From positions 8,522-72,521 of the forward strand of contig CAYJIA010000006.1 of the NCBI GenBank assembly GCA_964370115.1: 64,000 nt of DNA. Direction: 5' to 3'. Positions 8,615 to 15,023 of this stretch are shown piece after piece. A model generated the notes under the pieces. It saw only the letters and a program-made list of their open reading frames with translations. It ran no database searches and was not told where the DNA came from. How positions within the stretch are numbered: position 1 is the stretch's first letter; every line of letters begins with the position of its first letter. Both the position numbers and the translations under genes were made by a program. The DNA is from SIG603 sp964370115 (GTDB lineage: Bacteria; Bacillota; Clostridia; Oscillospirales; Acutalibacteraceae).

Positions 8615-9694
8615 ATGTCAAAAATAATAGCAATAGCAAACCAAAAAGGCGGTGTAGGTAAAACTACTACTGCTGTAAATCTTGGAATAGGATTAGCAAA
8701 ACAAGGAAAGAAAGTCTTACTTGTAGACGCAGATAGTCAAGGTAGCTTGTCTATCTCTCTTGGCGTTCAAAACCCCGATGAACTTCATAACACACTTACA
8801 ACTGCAATGCAGGCAGTGATAAACGATGACGAAAACTACGACTTCAATTCCCCTATCATTTCACATGATGAGGGAGTTGATTTTATTCCCTCAAATATTG
8901 AACTGGCAGGACTTGAAGTTAACCTCATATCTGTTATGAGCCGTGAGCAAATTTTTTCTTTTTTATTGAAAAACTACACAAAGACATATGACTACATCAT
9001 AATTGACTGTATGCCCTCACTTGGAATAATCACACTTAACGTACTGGTCGCAAGTGACGAAGTTATAATTCCTACACAGGCACAGCTCTTATCTACAAAA
9101 GGAATAGAGGCATTAATATCAACGATAGGAAACGTAAAGAAAAGACTAAACCCTAACATAGAAATAAAAGGAATATTAATTACTATGTTACACCCACTAA
9201 GCACTTTCCATAGAGAAGTCACAGAATTTATCAAAAGCACTTACGGTGATAAAATCAAAATATTTGACACCTCTATCCCTTCATCAGTTCACATTGGCGA
9301 AACAACAGCCTTTGGGAAAAGCATTTATTATTATAAGAAAAAAAGCCCAGTCGCAAAAGCTTATGTAAATTTCACTGAGGAAGTTATTTTAAATTCCGAT
9401 ATAGATTTACTAAACGCTAAATTACTTTATGGTGAGAAAGAACTTAAAACCATACCTTTTGAAATGAGAATTCAAAACCCAAGTCTTTATATTTCTGCTG
9501 GACGATACGCACGTTACAAAGGAACTGAGGCTTGCAAGACACTAATGAATTTAGGCAACAGCGATTTTTATTCAGCAAAAAGCAGAAAAATTACTTGCAA
9601 ATTAAACAAGGATATATTAGAGTATCTTGCAGAAAATAAAAACTATGTAGAAACAGGAATGTTTGAAAATTCAGCAACCGAGATAGAGGAGTAA
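8615..9694 (+). CDS. parA: ParA-family partition ATPase
   Basis: A 359-aa protein from ATG 8615; a second ATG at 8609 is only 3 bp from the AAGGAG site and is less likely. It has the deviant Walker A motif NQKGGVGKTT, the A' motif VDADSQG and a Walker B-like YDYIIIDCMPSLG. ParA proteins form ATP-dependent gradients on the nucleoid that move ParB-bound DNA. The ATPase core ends near residue 265. The remaining 90 residues are an extra C-terminal region of unknown function. The partner parB lies two genes downstream, and palindromes at both element ends are candidate centromeres. Confidence 0.93.
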   Translation: MSKIIAIANQKGGVGKTTTAVNLGIGLAKQGKKVLLVDADSQGSLSISLGVQNPDELHNTLTTAMQAVINDDENYDFNSPIISHDEGVDFIPSNIELAGLEVNLISVMSREQIFSFLLKNYTKTYDYIIIDCMPSLGIITLNVLVASDEVIIPTQAQLLSTKGIEALISTIGNVKKRLNPNIEIKGILITMLHPLSTFHREVTEFIKSTYGDKIKIFDTSIPSSVHIGETTAFGKSIYYYKKKSPVAKAYVNFTEEVILNSDIDLLNAKLLYGEKELKTIPFEMRIQNPSLYISAGRYARYKGTEACKTLMNLGNSDFYSAKSRKITCKLNKDILEYLAENKNYVETGMFENSATEIEE

Positions 9695-9699
9695 CATTA

Positions 9700-10362
9700 A
9701 TGACGTGGTTTCTAAAAAATCTATTCTTTATAATGATGTTAGAAGTAAATGTAACCTCATTTATTTTGTATATACTTTTCATAGTGGCACAAATATTTTT
9801 AACGGATGTTGTTGCAGTACACCTATCAATAGCTTTGGTAATCGCCTTTTTAATTTTCTCTTATGACGGACTAAAAAAAACAAAGACTATTACATCAAGT
9901 TGTATAAGCTATGATTTTTTACGGCAGTTATTTTTTTGCATATTCTTTATTTCGCTTAGTGCCTTTATCTTGATTTTAGAACTTCAAAAAATCGACATAG
10001 GTTTCTTAGTTGAAATAAAATTATACATATATATAATAGCTGCGATTATGTTAGTTATTATTTATATAAATTTGCAAGAAGTTTTAAGATACGGTGAGAT
10101 AAAAAAACTAATTGATGATGAGACCTTTTTGAAACGCATGAAAGAGCAAAAAACCAACGGCTACTTTATACTCGACAAAACCGAAATCAACGATGAATTT
10201 TTACAGCAACTTGATTTTGGTATTTACACGACCTTAAATAAAAAGACAGTATTAAATATGAAGTATGGAGAAAAAGAGATTTTCACCATAACTAAAGACA
10301 CTTTACAAATTTACGATAAACTTCTAAGTGCAACTTCAACCACTGAAAGCAAAGTCATTTAG
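9700..10362 (+). CDS. Membrane protein between parA and parB, unknown
   Basis: This 220-aa protein has about four hydrophobic helices in residues 1-125 and a charged cytosolic C-terminal part. It begins 5 bp after the parA stop codon. I recognise no family. Its place between the two partition genes suggests a link to maintenance or membrane tethering, but this is only inference. A terminator-like hairpin follows before parB. Confidence 0.65.
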   Translation: MTWFLKNLFFIMMLEVNVTSFILYILFIVAQIFLTDVVAVHLSIALVIAFLIFSYDGLKKTKTITSSCISYDFLRQLFFCIFFISLSAFILILELQKIDIGFLVEIKLYIYIIAAIMLVIIYINLQEVLRYGEIKKLIDDETFLKRMKEQKTNGYFILDKTEINDEFLQQLDFGIYTTLNKKTVLNMKYGEKEIFTITKDTLQIYDKLLSATSTTESKVI

Positions 10363-10390
10363 ATTAAGAAAACAGAATAACATTAAAACT

Positions 10391-10426
10391 AGGAATGTAG
10401 CAAATACATTTCTTTTTTTATTTTTT
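10391..10426 (+). terminator. Terminator-like hairpin directly before parB
   Basis: A 9-bp stem (AGGAATGTA with TACATTTCT, one G-T pair, loop GCAAA) is followed by TTTTTTTATTTTTT and then AAGGAG and the parB ATG. One of nine such hairpin-then-ribosome-site arrangements in the element. Confidence 0.75.
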
Positions 10427-10440
10427 AAGGAGAGAAGAAA

Positions 10441-11373
10441 ATGAGCAAATTTAATTTATCCGCTTTTGAGCAAAAACCAAACAAAGAAGTATATGACACA
10501 TTAATGGGAAAAGCTCCTGTTCAAACAAACTACAAGGAAATCCCACTAGAGCAACTGGACGACTTCCACGACCACCCTTACAAGGTGGTAGACAATGCAG
10601 ACATGGCAGAGCTTGCCGAAAAGATAAAAAGCACAGGTCAATTAGTACCTGCAATTGTCCGTGAAAAAGCAGACGGCAGATACGAGCTTATAAGCGGTCA
10701 CAGAAGAAAACGAGCTTGTGAGATTGCAGGTATAAAAACTCTTAAAGCAGAGGTCAGAGCCATTGACGATGACGAGGCAATTATAATCATGACCGACTGC
10801 AATTTACAAAGAACTAATATCTCACCAAGCGAAAAAGGCAAGGCATATAAGATGAGACTTGAGGCTATTAAGCGACAAGGAAATAGAGCCGATTTAACTT
10901 CTGCTCAAGTTGAGCAGAAGTTAAACGAGGGTAAAACATCTATAGAAATCATAGCCGAAAGTGCAGAAGAGAGCAGGGCACAAATTCAACGCTACATCAG
11001 GCTAACGTATCTTACAAATGAACTTATAAACCTTGTCGACACCGACCAAATGGGAATATCTGTCGGAGTTGAATTATCGTATCTATCAACCGATGAGCAA
11101 ACTGTAGTAAGTGAGTTTATCGCCGTTGAGCAAAAGACACCTACATTTGCGCAAGCAAAACAGCTTAGAGAAATTTCAACCGCGGAGGGTGTCAGCGTTG
11201 ATAATATTTTACCTGTATTTGTAAAATCAAATACATCAGCAAAAAAAGAGCAGTACAAAATTGACAAAGAAAAGTTTTTACCCTACACTAAAAAAACTTT
11301 AACCGACAAACAGTTTTCTGAGATAGTCGAAAAAGCACTTATCGCATATTTTTCAAAAGATGAAAAAGAATGA
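10441..11373 (+). CDS. parB: ParB/Spo0J-family partition protein
   Basis: A 310-aa protein with the N-terminal ParB CTPase domain (about residues 35-125), including the nucleotide-binding ISGHRRKRACE motif and the TNLQR-like DCNLQRTNIS. A helix-turn-helix region follows (about 150-220, SAEESRAQIQRYIRLTYL). ParB proteins bind a palindromic centromere, spread as CTP clamps and stimulate ParA. Notably a perfect copy of the element's 27-bp palindrome lies inside this gene at 10896-10922, encoding TSAQVEQKL. That places a potential binding site within its own gene and could allow feedback. Confidence 0.93.
   Translation: MSKFNLSAFEQKPNKEVYDTLMGKAPVQTNYKEIPLEQLDDFHDHPYKVVDNADMAELAEKIKSTGQLVPAIVREKADGRYELISGHRRKRACEIAGIKTLKAEVRAIDDDEAIIIMTDCNLQRTNISPSEKGKAYKMRLEAIKRQGNRADLTSAQVEQKLNEGKTSIEIIAESAEESRAQIQRYIRLTYLTNELINLVDTDQMGISVGVELSYLSTDEQTVVSEFIAVEQKTPTFAQAKQLREISTAEGVSVDNILPVFVKSNTSAKKEQYKIDKEKFLPYTKKTLTDKQFSEIVEKALIAYFSKDEKE
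10896..10922. repeat. ICE palindrome copy 2 (inside parB)
   Basis: A perfect 27-bp palindrome with 13-bp arms and a single central G, core CTGCTCAAGTTGAGCAG. It is translated as part of parB (SAQVEQ). The same codons occur at the other coding copies. Confidence 0.92.
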
Positions 11374-11389
11374 TAAGGAGCTTGAAACT

Positions 11390-11521
11390 ATGATAAAGAA
11401 ATCTCTATTGTTTTCTTTTGAGACTACTAAATATCCGTCAGAGCTTAAAAGCTTAAGCGAAAAAATATTACGAGAAGTAAGAGAGGTGAAGTTGCACAGT
11501 GCAAAAGAAATTGACCCTTGA
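11390..11521 (+). CDS. Short ORF, 43 aa, unknown
   Basis: An ATG at 11390 follows AAGGAG (11375-11380) at ideal 9-bp spacing, 16 bp after parB. The 43-residue product is basic and amphipathic (KSLSEKILREVREVK). Its end overlaps the start of the next gene by 23 bp, which suggests translational coupling. No family is recognised. Confidence 0.5.
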   Translation: MIKKSLLFSFETTKYPSELKSLSEKILREVREVKLHSAKEIDP

Positions 11522-11912
11522 TGAACTCATTTTTGGAGTTGATAAATTTTTAGAGCAAATAAGATATTCATACTTTAGTCCATACGATGTTAAGGGCAAG
11601 GATAATCTGAAAGCAAAGGAAGTTTTAATCAACTTCTTTTTTTATTTTTCAAAGCTAAAAGCAGATACCTCTTTGACTTTAGACAAACTAAACAATCAAA
11701 CATTTAAGCTTAAATTTTTATGCGCTCTTCACTTAGTAGATATCGAAGACAGCCTTAAAGAAGAAAAATATATAAACGTATGTGAACATTTGGTTGAGTT
11801 AGACCAAACTTCATTTATACTTCACTCAGATATCTTTGATAACTTAATAGAGCTGTTTAAAGACCACGATTTTACACAACAAAAGAATTCTGCTCAAGTT
11901 GAGCAGAATTAA
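11499..11912 (+). CDS. Unknown ICE protein, paralogue of the next gene
   Basis: This 137-aa protein starts with GTG at 11499 after GAGAGG. It shares a pattern with the following 123-aa protein: an IDxFL-type N-terminal helix, a DN-x-AK-x-VLI-x-F core and a similar C-terminal helix, so the two look like a tandem duplication. It is probably all-helical. The last codons are the ICE palindrome, so the protein ends in SAQVEQN. No function can be assigned. Confidence 0.65.
   Translation: MQKKLTLDELIFGVDKFLEQIRYSYFSPYDVKGKDNLKAKEVLINFFFYFSKLKADTSLTLDKLNNQTFKLKFLCALHLVDIEDSLKEEKYINVCEHLVELDQTSFILHSDIFDNLIELFKDHDFTQQKNSAQVEQN
11886..11910. repeat. ICE palindrome copy 3 (end of a small gene)
   Basis: A perfect 25-bp palindrome with 12-bp arms and central G, core CTGCTCAAGTTGAGCAG. 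It forms the last codons of the gene ending at 11912, with the stop codon right behind it. Confidence 0.9.
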
Positions 11913-11938
11913 TTTACTTATAAAAAGAGAGGTGAAAT

Positions 11939-12310
11939 ATGGGTAAAAAAGACGAACTAATTCTTGAAAATCTAATTGAAAAAATTGATAATTTCTTGTG
12001 TAATGCAGGTGATTATATATACCACGACTACGACATTTCATGTGATAACAATATCGAGGCTAAACAAGTCCTTATAGATTTTCTTAATAGTTTTTCTACT
12101 CTTAAAACATCTAAAGAATACAAGCAAAGTGAGTATCATTTTAGATACCTACTGCAACTAATTCCAATTGACCAATATTGCAAAAAGAAAAAATATCTAA
12201 ATGCTTGTCACGAAATCACCTCGCTACATCATTACACTTATATGTTGCAAGGTGAAGTGTTTTATAATCTCATAAATGTTTTAAAAAAATACTTATATGA
12301 GGAATGCTAA
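11939..12310 (+). CDS. Unknown ICE protein, paralogue of the previous gene
   Basis: A 123-aa, probably helical protein with AGAGAGGTG upstream of the ATG. It aligns by eye with the preceding 137-aa protein over most of its length (IDNFL, NNIEAKQVLIDFL, FSTLK). It lacks the SAQVEQN tail. The next gene starts at 12313, so stop and start are 2 bp apart. Function unknown. Confidence 0.65.
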   Translation: MGKKDELILENLIEKIDNFLCNAGDYIYHDYDISCDNNIEAKQVLIDFLNSFSTLKTSKEYKQSEYHFRYLLQLIPIDQYCKKKKYLNACHEITSLHHYTYMLQGEVFYNLINVLKKYLYEEC

Positions 12311-12312
12311 TT

Positions 12313-12966
12313 ATGTTTAGAAAAAAGAAACCTGTACGAATATACGCTCCTGTTGAATTTGACCTTGCTATCAGTAACATTAATTCTTTTTTATCGCAAG
12401 CCGAGAATGATGTGGATAAAATAGAACTTTTAACTACATTCATGTCTATTATTAAAGAAGATTTGAGAGCGTCGCTACTTAGTGATATTCTTTACAAAAA
12501 AGGTGTAGTCGAGTTTGAAAACACAACAGCGTATAGTACAATCACAAATGAAGTGCTATTTAAAACATACGATTTTAGATTAGCACTTCTGTTTGAAGTA
12601 GAAAAAAAACGATATAACATACTACAAAAAAATCCTGCTCAAGTTGAGCAGAATTCTTTAACTTTGAAAGGACGAAAAACAATGAACTTAACAATACATA
12701 CAGGACGACTTACAGAGGCACCAAAATTACGAGAGTACACAGACAAAAACAATAACAAAAGGATATCAACTTATGTAGAAGTAAAAGAAATTGAATACCC
12801 TAGCTTTAAAAAAGAAAAAGAAGAGGTAAAAGAGCAAACTGTAGAGCCTCACAAAAATTCATCTTTTGAAGAGCTTGTCGATGAAACGGAACACACAAAC
12901 ATGAGCTACAGTGAGCTTGCAGACGAAGACTTTCAAAACTTCACAGAAGACGATTTACCTTTTTAA
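12313..12966 (+). CDS. Unknown domain joined in frame to an SSB-tail protein
   Basis: The 217-aa frame starts at ATG 12313 (GAGGA 9 bp upstream). Residues 1-105 are an unknown helical region like its neighbours. The ICE palindrome then encodes PAQVEQN, and the frame runs on without a stop into a segment beginning MNLTIHTGRLTEAPKLREYT, the start of a single-stranded DNA-binding OB fold. It ends in the acidic tip EDDLPF, the SSB partner-binding motif. An internal ATG at 12681 has its own AAAGGA site (12666-12671), so a separate 95-aa mini-SSB may also be made. Most of the OB fold is missing. Confidence 0.65.
   Translation: MFRKKKPVRIYAPVEFDLAISNINSFLSQAENDVDKIELLTTFMSIIKEDLRASLLSDILYKKGVVEFENTTAYSTITNEVLFKTYDFRLALLFEVEKKRYNILQKNPAQVEQNSLTLKGRKTMNLTIHTGRLTEAPKLREYTDKNNNKRISTYVEVKEIEYPSFKKEKEEVKEQTVEPHKNSSFEELVDETEHTNMSYSELADEDFQNFTEDDLPF
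12631..12655. repeat. ICE palindrome copy 4 (in-frame junction)
   Basis: A 25-bp palindrome with one mismatch, core CTGCTCAAGTTGAGCAG at 12635-12651. It lies at the junction between the unknown domain and the SSB-like domain of the gene at 12313. Confidence 0.9.
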
Positions 12967-12981
12967 CGAAAGGAGTTTAAT

Positions 12982-13185
12982 ATGACACTCGGTGAAAAAA
13001 TGGCTTTCATGCGAACAAGAAAAGGGATTAGACAGTACGAGCTTGCACAAATGCTCAATCTGACACGTTCTGCATATGCATATTACGAGACAGGCAAAAC
13101 TGAACCCAGTATTAAATCACTACAAAAACTATCAGCTTTTTATGGATTTACAATTGATGAATTCATAAAAGGTGTTAATTTATAA
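12982..13185 (+). CDS. XRE-family helix-turn-helix regulator
   Basis: A 67-aa Cro/CI-type protein made almost wholly of the HTH fold: LGEKMAFMRTRKGIRQYELAQ, then LTRSAYAYYETGKTEPS as the recognition region. The ATG follows AAAGGAG at good spacing. Small XRE proteins of this size commonly control ICE excision or transfer promoters. Its operators cannot be named from sequence alone; the repeated palindrome is one candidate. Confidence 0.88.
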   Translation: MTLGEKMAFMRTRKGIRQYELAQMLNLTRSAYAYYETGKTEPSIKSLQKLSAFYGFTIDEFIKGVNL

Positions 13186-13198
13186 CGGAGGTGAAATC

Positions 13199-13849
13199 TT
13201 GCAAAAAAACAAAATAAGTGGTAAACTATATTTTAGAAATTTCCTTATTAGCTTAGTTATAAGTATGATAACTTTTATTATTTTACAAATACAGAATGGA
13301 GTTTTTAAAATGAATTATTGGGATATTTTAACCTCATTTATAAGTGGTCTAATATCTAGTTTATTTCTTTCAATTTTTATATACTATAAATATCTAAAAA
13401 AAATACCTCAAGAAACTAGAGCTGAAATAGAAAAACTTTTAAATATGAGGTTAAATTACGAAACCACTAACCATAATGCCATTCAGCAAAATCTTAACCC
13501 CTCAAACAAACACTTATCCTCACAACATGATAAAATAATTGAACAAGCGGATAAAAATAAATCTATCATACTTGCAGATACAGGTAGTATAAAAAGTTTT
13601 TTAACTGAAGAAAAAATCAAAAATGACTATCGTGAAAAATTATTAACTGCCGAGCAAAGAAATATCAAAGCTCAGATTTCATCTATTCATGCTCTTGAGC
13701 AAGAAATGGAAAGAATGCAAGAAGAAAACTACGAACTGCGAACTGCACTTGACGATAAGTATAATGAAATTCATAAGCTAAGAGAAATAAATTTCGACCT
13801 TAGACAAAAACTTAATTCACAAGGTCAAAATGTAGACATTGAATTCTAA
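13199..13849 (+). CDS. Membrane protein with C-terminal coiled coil
   Basis: TTG at 13199 is chosen because GGAGG (13187-13191) lies 7 bp upstream; the frame is open to 13172. The 216-aa product has two membrane helices (about residues 12-32 and 43-63), a polar Asn/Gln-rich stretch and a long coiled coil (about 140-210). No enzyme motif is visible. It directly precedes the type I toxin locus but has a different composition. Function unknown; a scaffold or envelope role is possible. Confidence 0.65.
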   Translation: MQKNKISGKLYFRNFLISLVISMITFIILQIQNGVFKMNYWDILTSFISGLISSLFLSIFIYYKYLKKIPQETRAEIEKLLNMRLNYETTNHNAIQQNLNPSNKHLSSQHDKIIEQADKNKSIILADTGSIKSFLTEEKIKNDYREKLLTAEQRNIKAQISSIHALEQEMERMQEENYELRTALDDKYNEIHKLREINFDLRQKLNSQGQNVDIEF

Positions 13850-13850
13850 T

Positions 13851-13879
13851 TCGACAAAAACTTCCAAAGAGCATATAAT
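13851..13879 (+). promoter_or_regulatory. Promoter of the Hol_Tox-like toxin mRNA
   Basis: TCGACA (13851-13856), 17 bp, TATAAT (13874-13879). The predicted start is near 13886, at the sequence GTAAGGTATTAC, which is also the predicted 5' end of the opposing RNA. Confidence 0.75.
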
Positions 13880-13986
13880 TACAGCGTAAGGTATTACAAA
13901 TAAACGGTGGACGGTTACCCTCTAACCCTAGAGGGTATATTTCTAAATAAAATACCCTCAATCCAAAAGGAAAGAGGGTGATATGT

Positions 13987-14076
13987 ATGAATGATTTTGA
14001 AATGCTATCTATAGTAATTTTGATTATCAACCTAGTAGTTTTTCTACTACTTAAGCACATAGACAAAAAGAAATAA
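13987..14076 (+). CDS. Hol_Tox-like small hydrophobic toxin (type I)
   Basis: A 29-residue peptide: short polar N-terminus (MNDFEML), one strongly hydrophobic helix of about 16 residues, and a basic tail ending HIDKKK. Size and layout match the putative holin-like toxins found on Firmicutes mobile elements and chromosomes. The start at 13987 is chosen because GAGGGTG lies 6 bp upstream; ATGs at 13983 and 13991 give no open frame. It would act at the cell membrane. An antisense RNA from the facing promoter is the likely antitoxin, which would make it an addiction module for the ICE. Confidence 0.78.
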   Translation: MNDFEMLSIVILIINLVVFLLLKHIDKKK

Positions 14077-14150
14077 CCGCCCCTGCCCAAAGGTTGCGGT
14101 TATTCTTTAACTAAAATTTCGGGGTAACCGTTCTATCGGTAATACCTTAC
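14063..14150 (-). ncRNA. Predicted antisense antitoxin RNA
   Basis: A minus-strand promoter (14157-14185) predicts a start near 14150. The RNA would run through the shared hairpin (14072-14105) and stop at its T-rich flank near 14063, giving about 85 nt. It is complementary to the end of the toxin coding region and the toxin terminator. Its first 12 nt are identical to the predicted 5' end of the toxin mRNA. Confidence 0.65.
14072..14106. terminator. Shared bidirectional terminator of the type I locus
   Basis: A 9-bp stem AATAACCGC/GCGGTTATT begins at the toxin stop codon. T-rich flanks occur on both strands, ATTCTTT on plus and ATTTCTTTTT on minus, so it can end both converging RNAs. Confidence 0.75.
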
Positions 14151-14156
14151 ACCCAT

Positions 14157-14185
14157 ATTATATGCTTAAATCACTCAAAAGTCAA
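14157..14185 (-). promoter_or_regulatory. Promoter of the antisense RNA
   Basis: Minus-strand TTGACT (14180-14185), 17 bp, TATAAT (14157-14162). It is closer to consensus than the toxin promoter, as expected for an antitoxin made in excess. Confidence 0.78.
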
Positions 14186-14280
14186 CTATACTATATTTAC
14201 ATTTTTCTTTTTTTACTGTTTAGAAACTGGTAAACTATGGTATGATTACAATATGACGTCAACACAGAAAGGACAAAATT

Positions 14281-15000
14281 ATGAAAAAAACAATACTACT
14301 ATTAATGATAACAGCAATGCTGCTCTCGCTTGTTGCTTGTGCTACAGGTGACAGTGTCGAGCCTAGCTCTAGTGTGCTTCCTAGCGAAGATGTGCAAGAG
14401 GATAAGGCAGAAGAAAACGAAGATGAGACAGAAAGTGAGTACACAGGTAACTTGATAAGCACACCCGAGGGTGATTTAACACTTGAAGAGTATTCGGATT
14501 ATTTACAAAGAAGAAATGCACAGTATATGGAAGATTTAAAGGCACAATCTTCTGAGACAGAAGATACTGAAAGTGAAGAGGAAGCAGAGGAAGAAGACGA
14601 GAGCAAAGAAGAAGAAACAACTGCAACTCCTACACCACAAGCAACTGCTAAACCTAGCTCACAGTCTACACCAAAACCACAGGCAACTTCTAAACCTGCA
14701 ACACAGGCTACAGCCACACCAAAGCCTGCAACACAACCAACTGCACAACCTGTCGCAACTCCTGCACCGACACCAGTTCCAACTCCTGTACCTACTCCAG
14801 CTCCAACACCAGTTCCAACTCCAACTCCTGCTCCGCATATAGTCAGCGGTCAAATTTCAGACGGTTTGTTTGACACAGCCTCGGGTGCTGCGATTTATGC
14901 TGAGAGTGTTTGGGGCGCAAAAGAGGGCATTACTGGATATCGCATAAATGATGTCGTCTACTCAGACGGTACCGTAAAATATACCATAGCATGGTACTAA
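14281..15000 (+). CDS. Pro-Thr-rich lipoprotein
   Basis: A 239-aa protein with a lipoprotein signal peptide (MKKTILLLMITAMLLSLVAC, lipobox LVAC, lipidated Cys at 20). It has an acidic Glu-rich stretch (about 35-115), a long PTP/PAPTPVPT cell-wall-spanning linker (about 115-185) and a 50-residue C-terminal domain ending GTVKYTIAWY that I do not recognise. GAAAGG lies 8-13 bp before the ATG, and an extended -10 TGGTATGAT occurs at 14238-14246. It starts the surface-protein block of the ICE and may help cell-cell contact, by inference from neighbours. Confidence 0.75.
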   Translation: MKKTILLLMITAMLLSLVACATGDSVEPSSSVLPSEDVQEDKAEENEDETESEYTGNLISTPEGDLTLEEYSDYLQRRNAQYMEDLKAQSSETEDTESEEEAEEEDESKEEETTATPTPQATAKPSSQSTPKPQATSKPATQATATPKPATQPTAQPVATPAPTPVPTPVPTPAPTPVPTPTPAPHIVSGQISDGLFDTASGAAIYAESVWGAKEGITGYRINDVVYSDGTVKYTIAWY

Positions 15001-15023
15001 TCAAAGAAAGGATTTTAAATTAA

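Larger units (their letters stand above)
13871..14165. repeat. Long interrupted inverted repeat framing the type I toxin locus
   Basis: Three blocks are mirrored: GCATATAAT (13871-13879) with ATTATATGC (14157-14165), GTAAGGTATTAC (13886-13897) with GTAATACCTTAC (14139-14150), and ACGGTTACCC (13911-13920) with GGGTAACCGT (14122-14131). The repeat covers both -10 boxes and both predicted RNA 5' ends. Confidence 0.85.

Noticed and set aside
14381..14853. Overlapping ORFs in the lipoprotein gene
   Set aside because: They come from repetitive PT-rich coding DNA read in other frames; no start signals.
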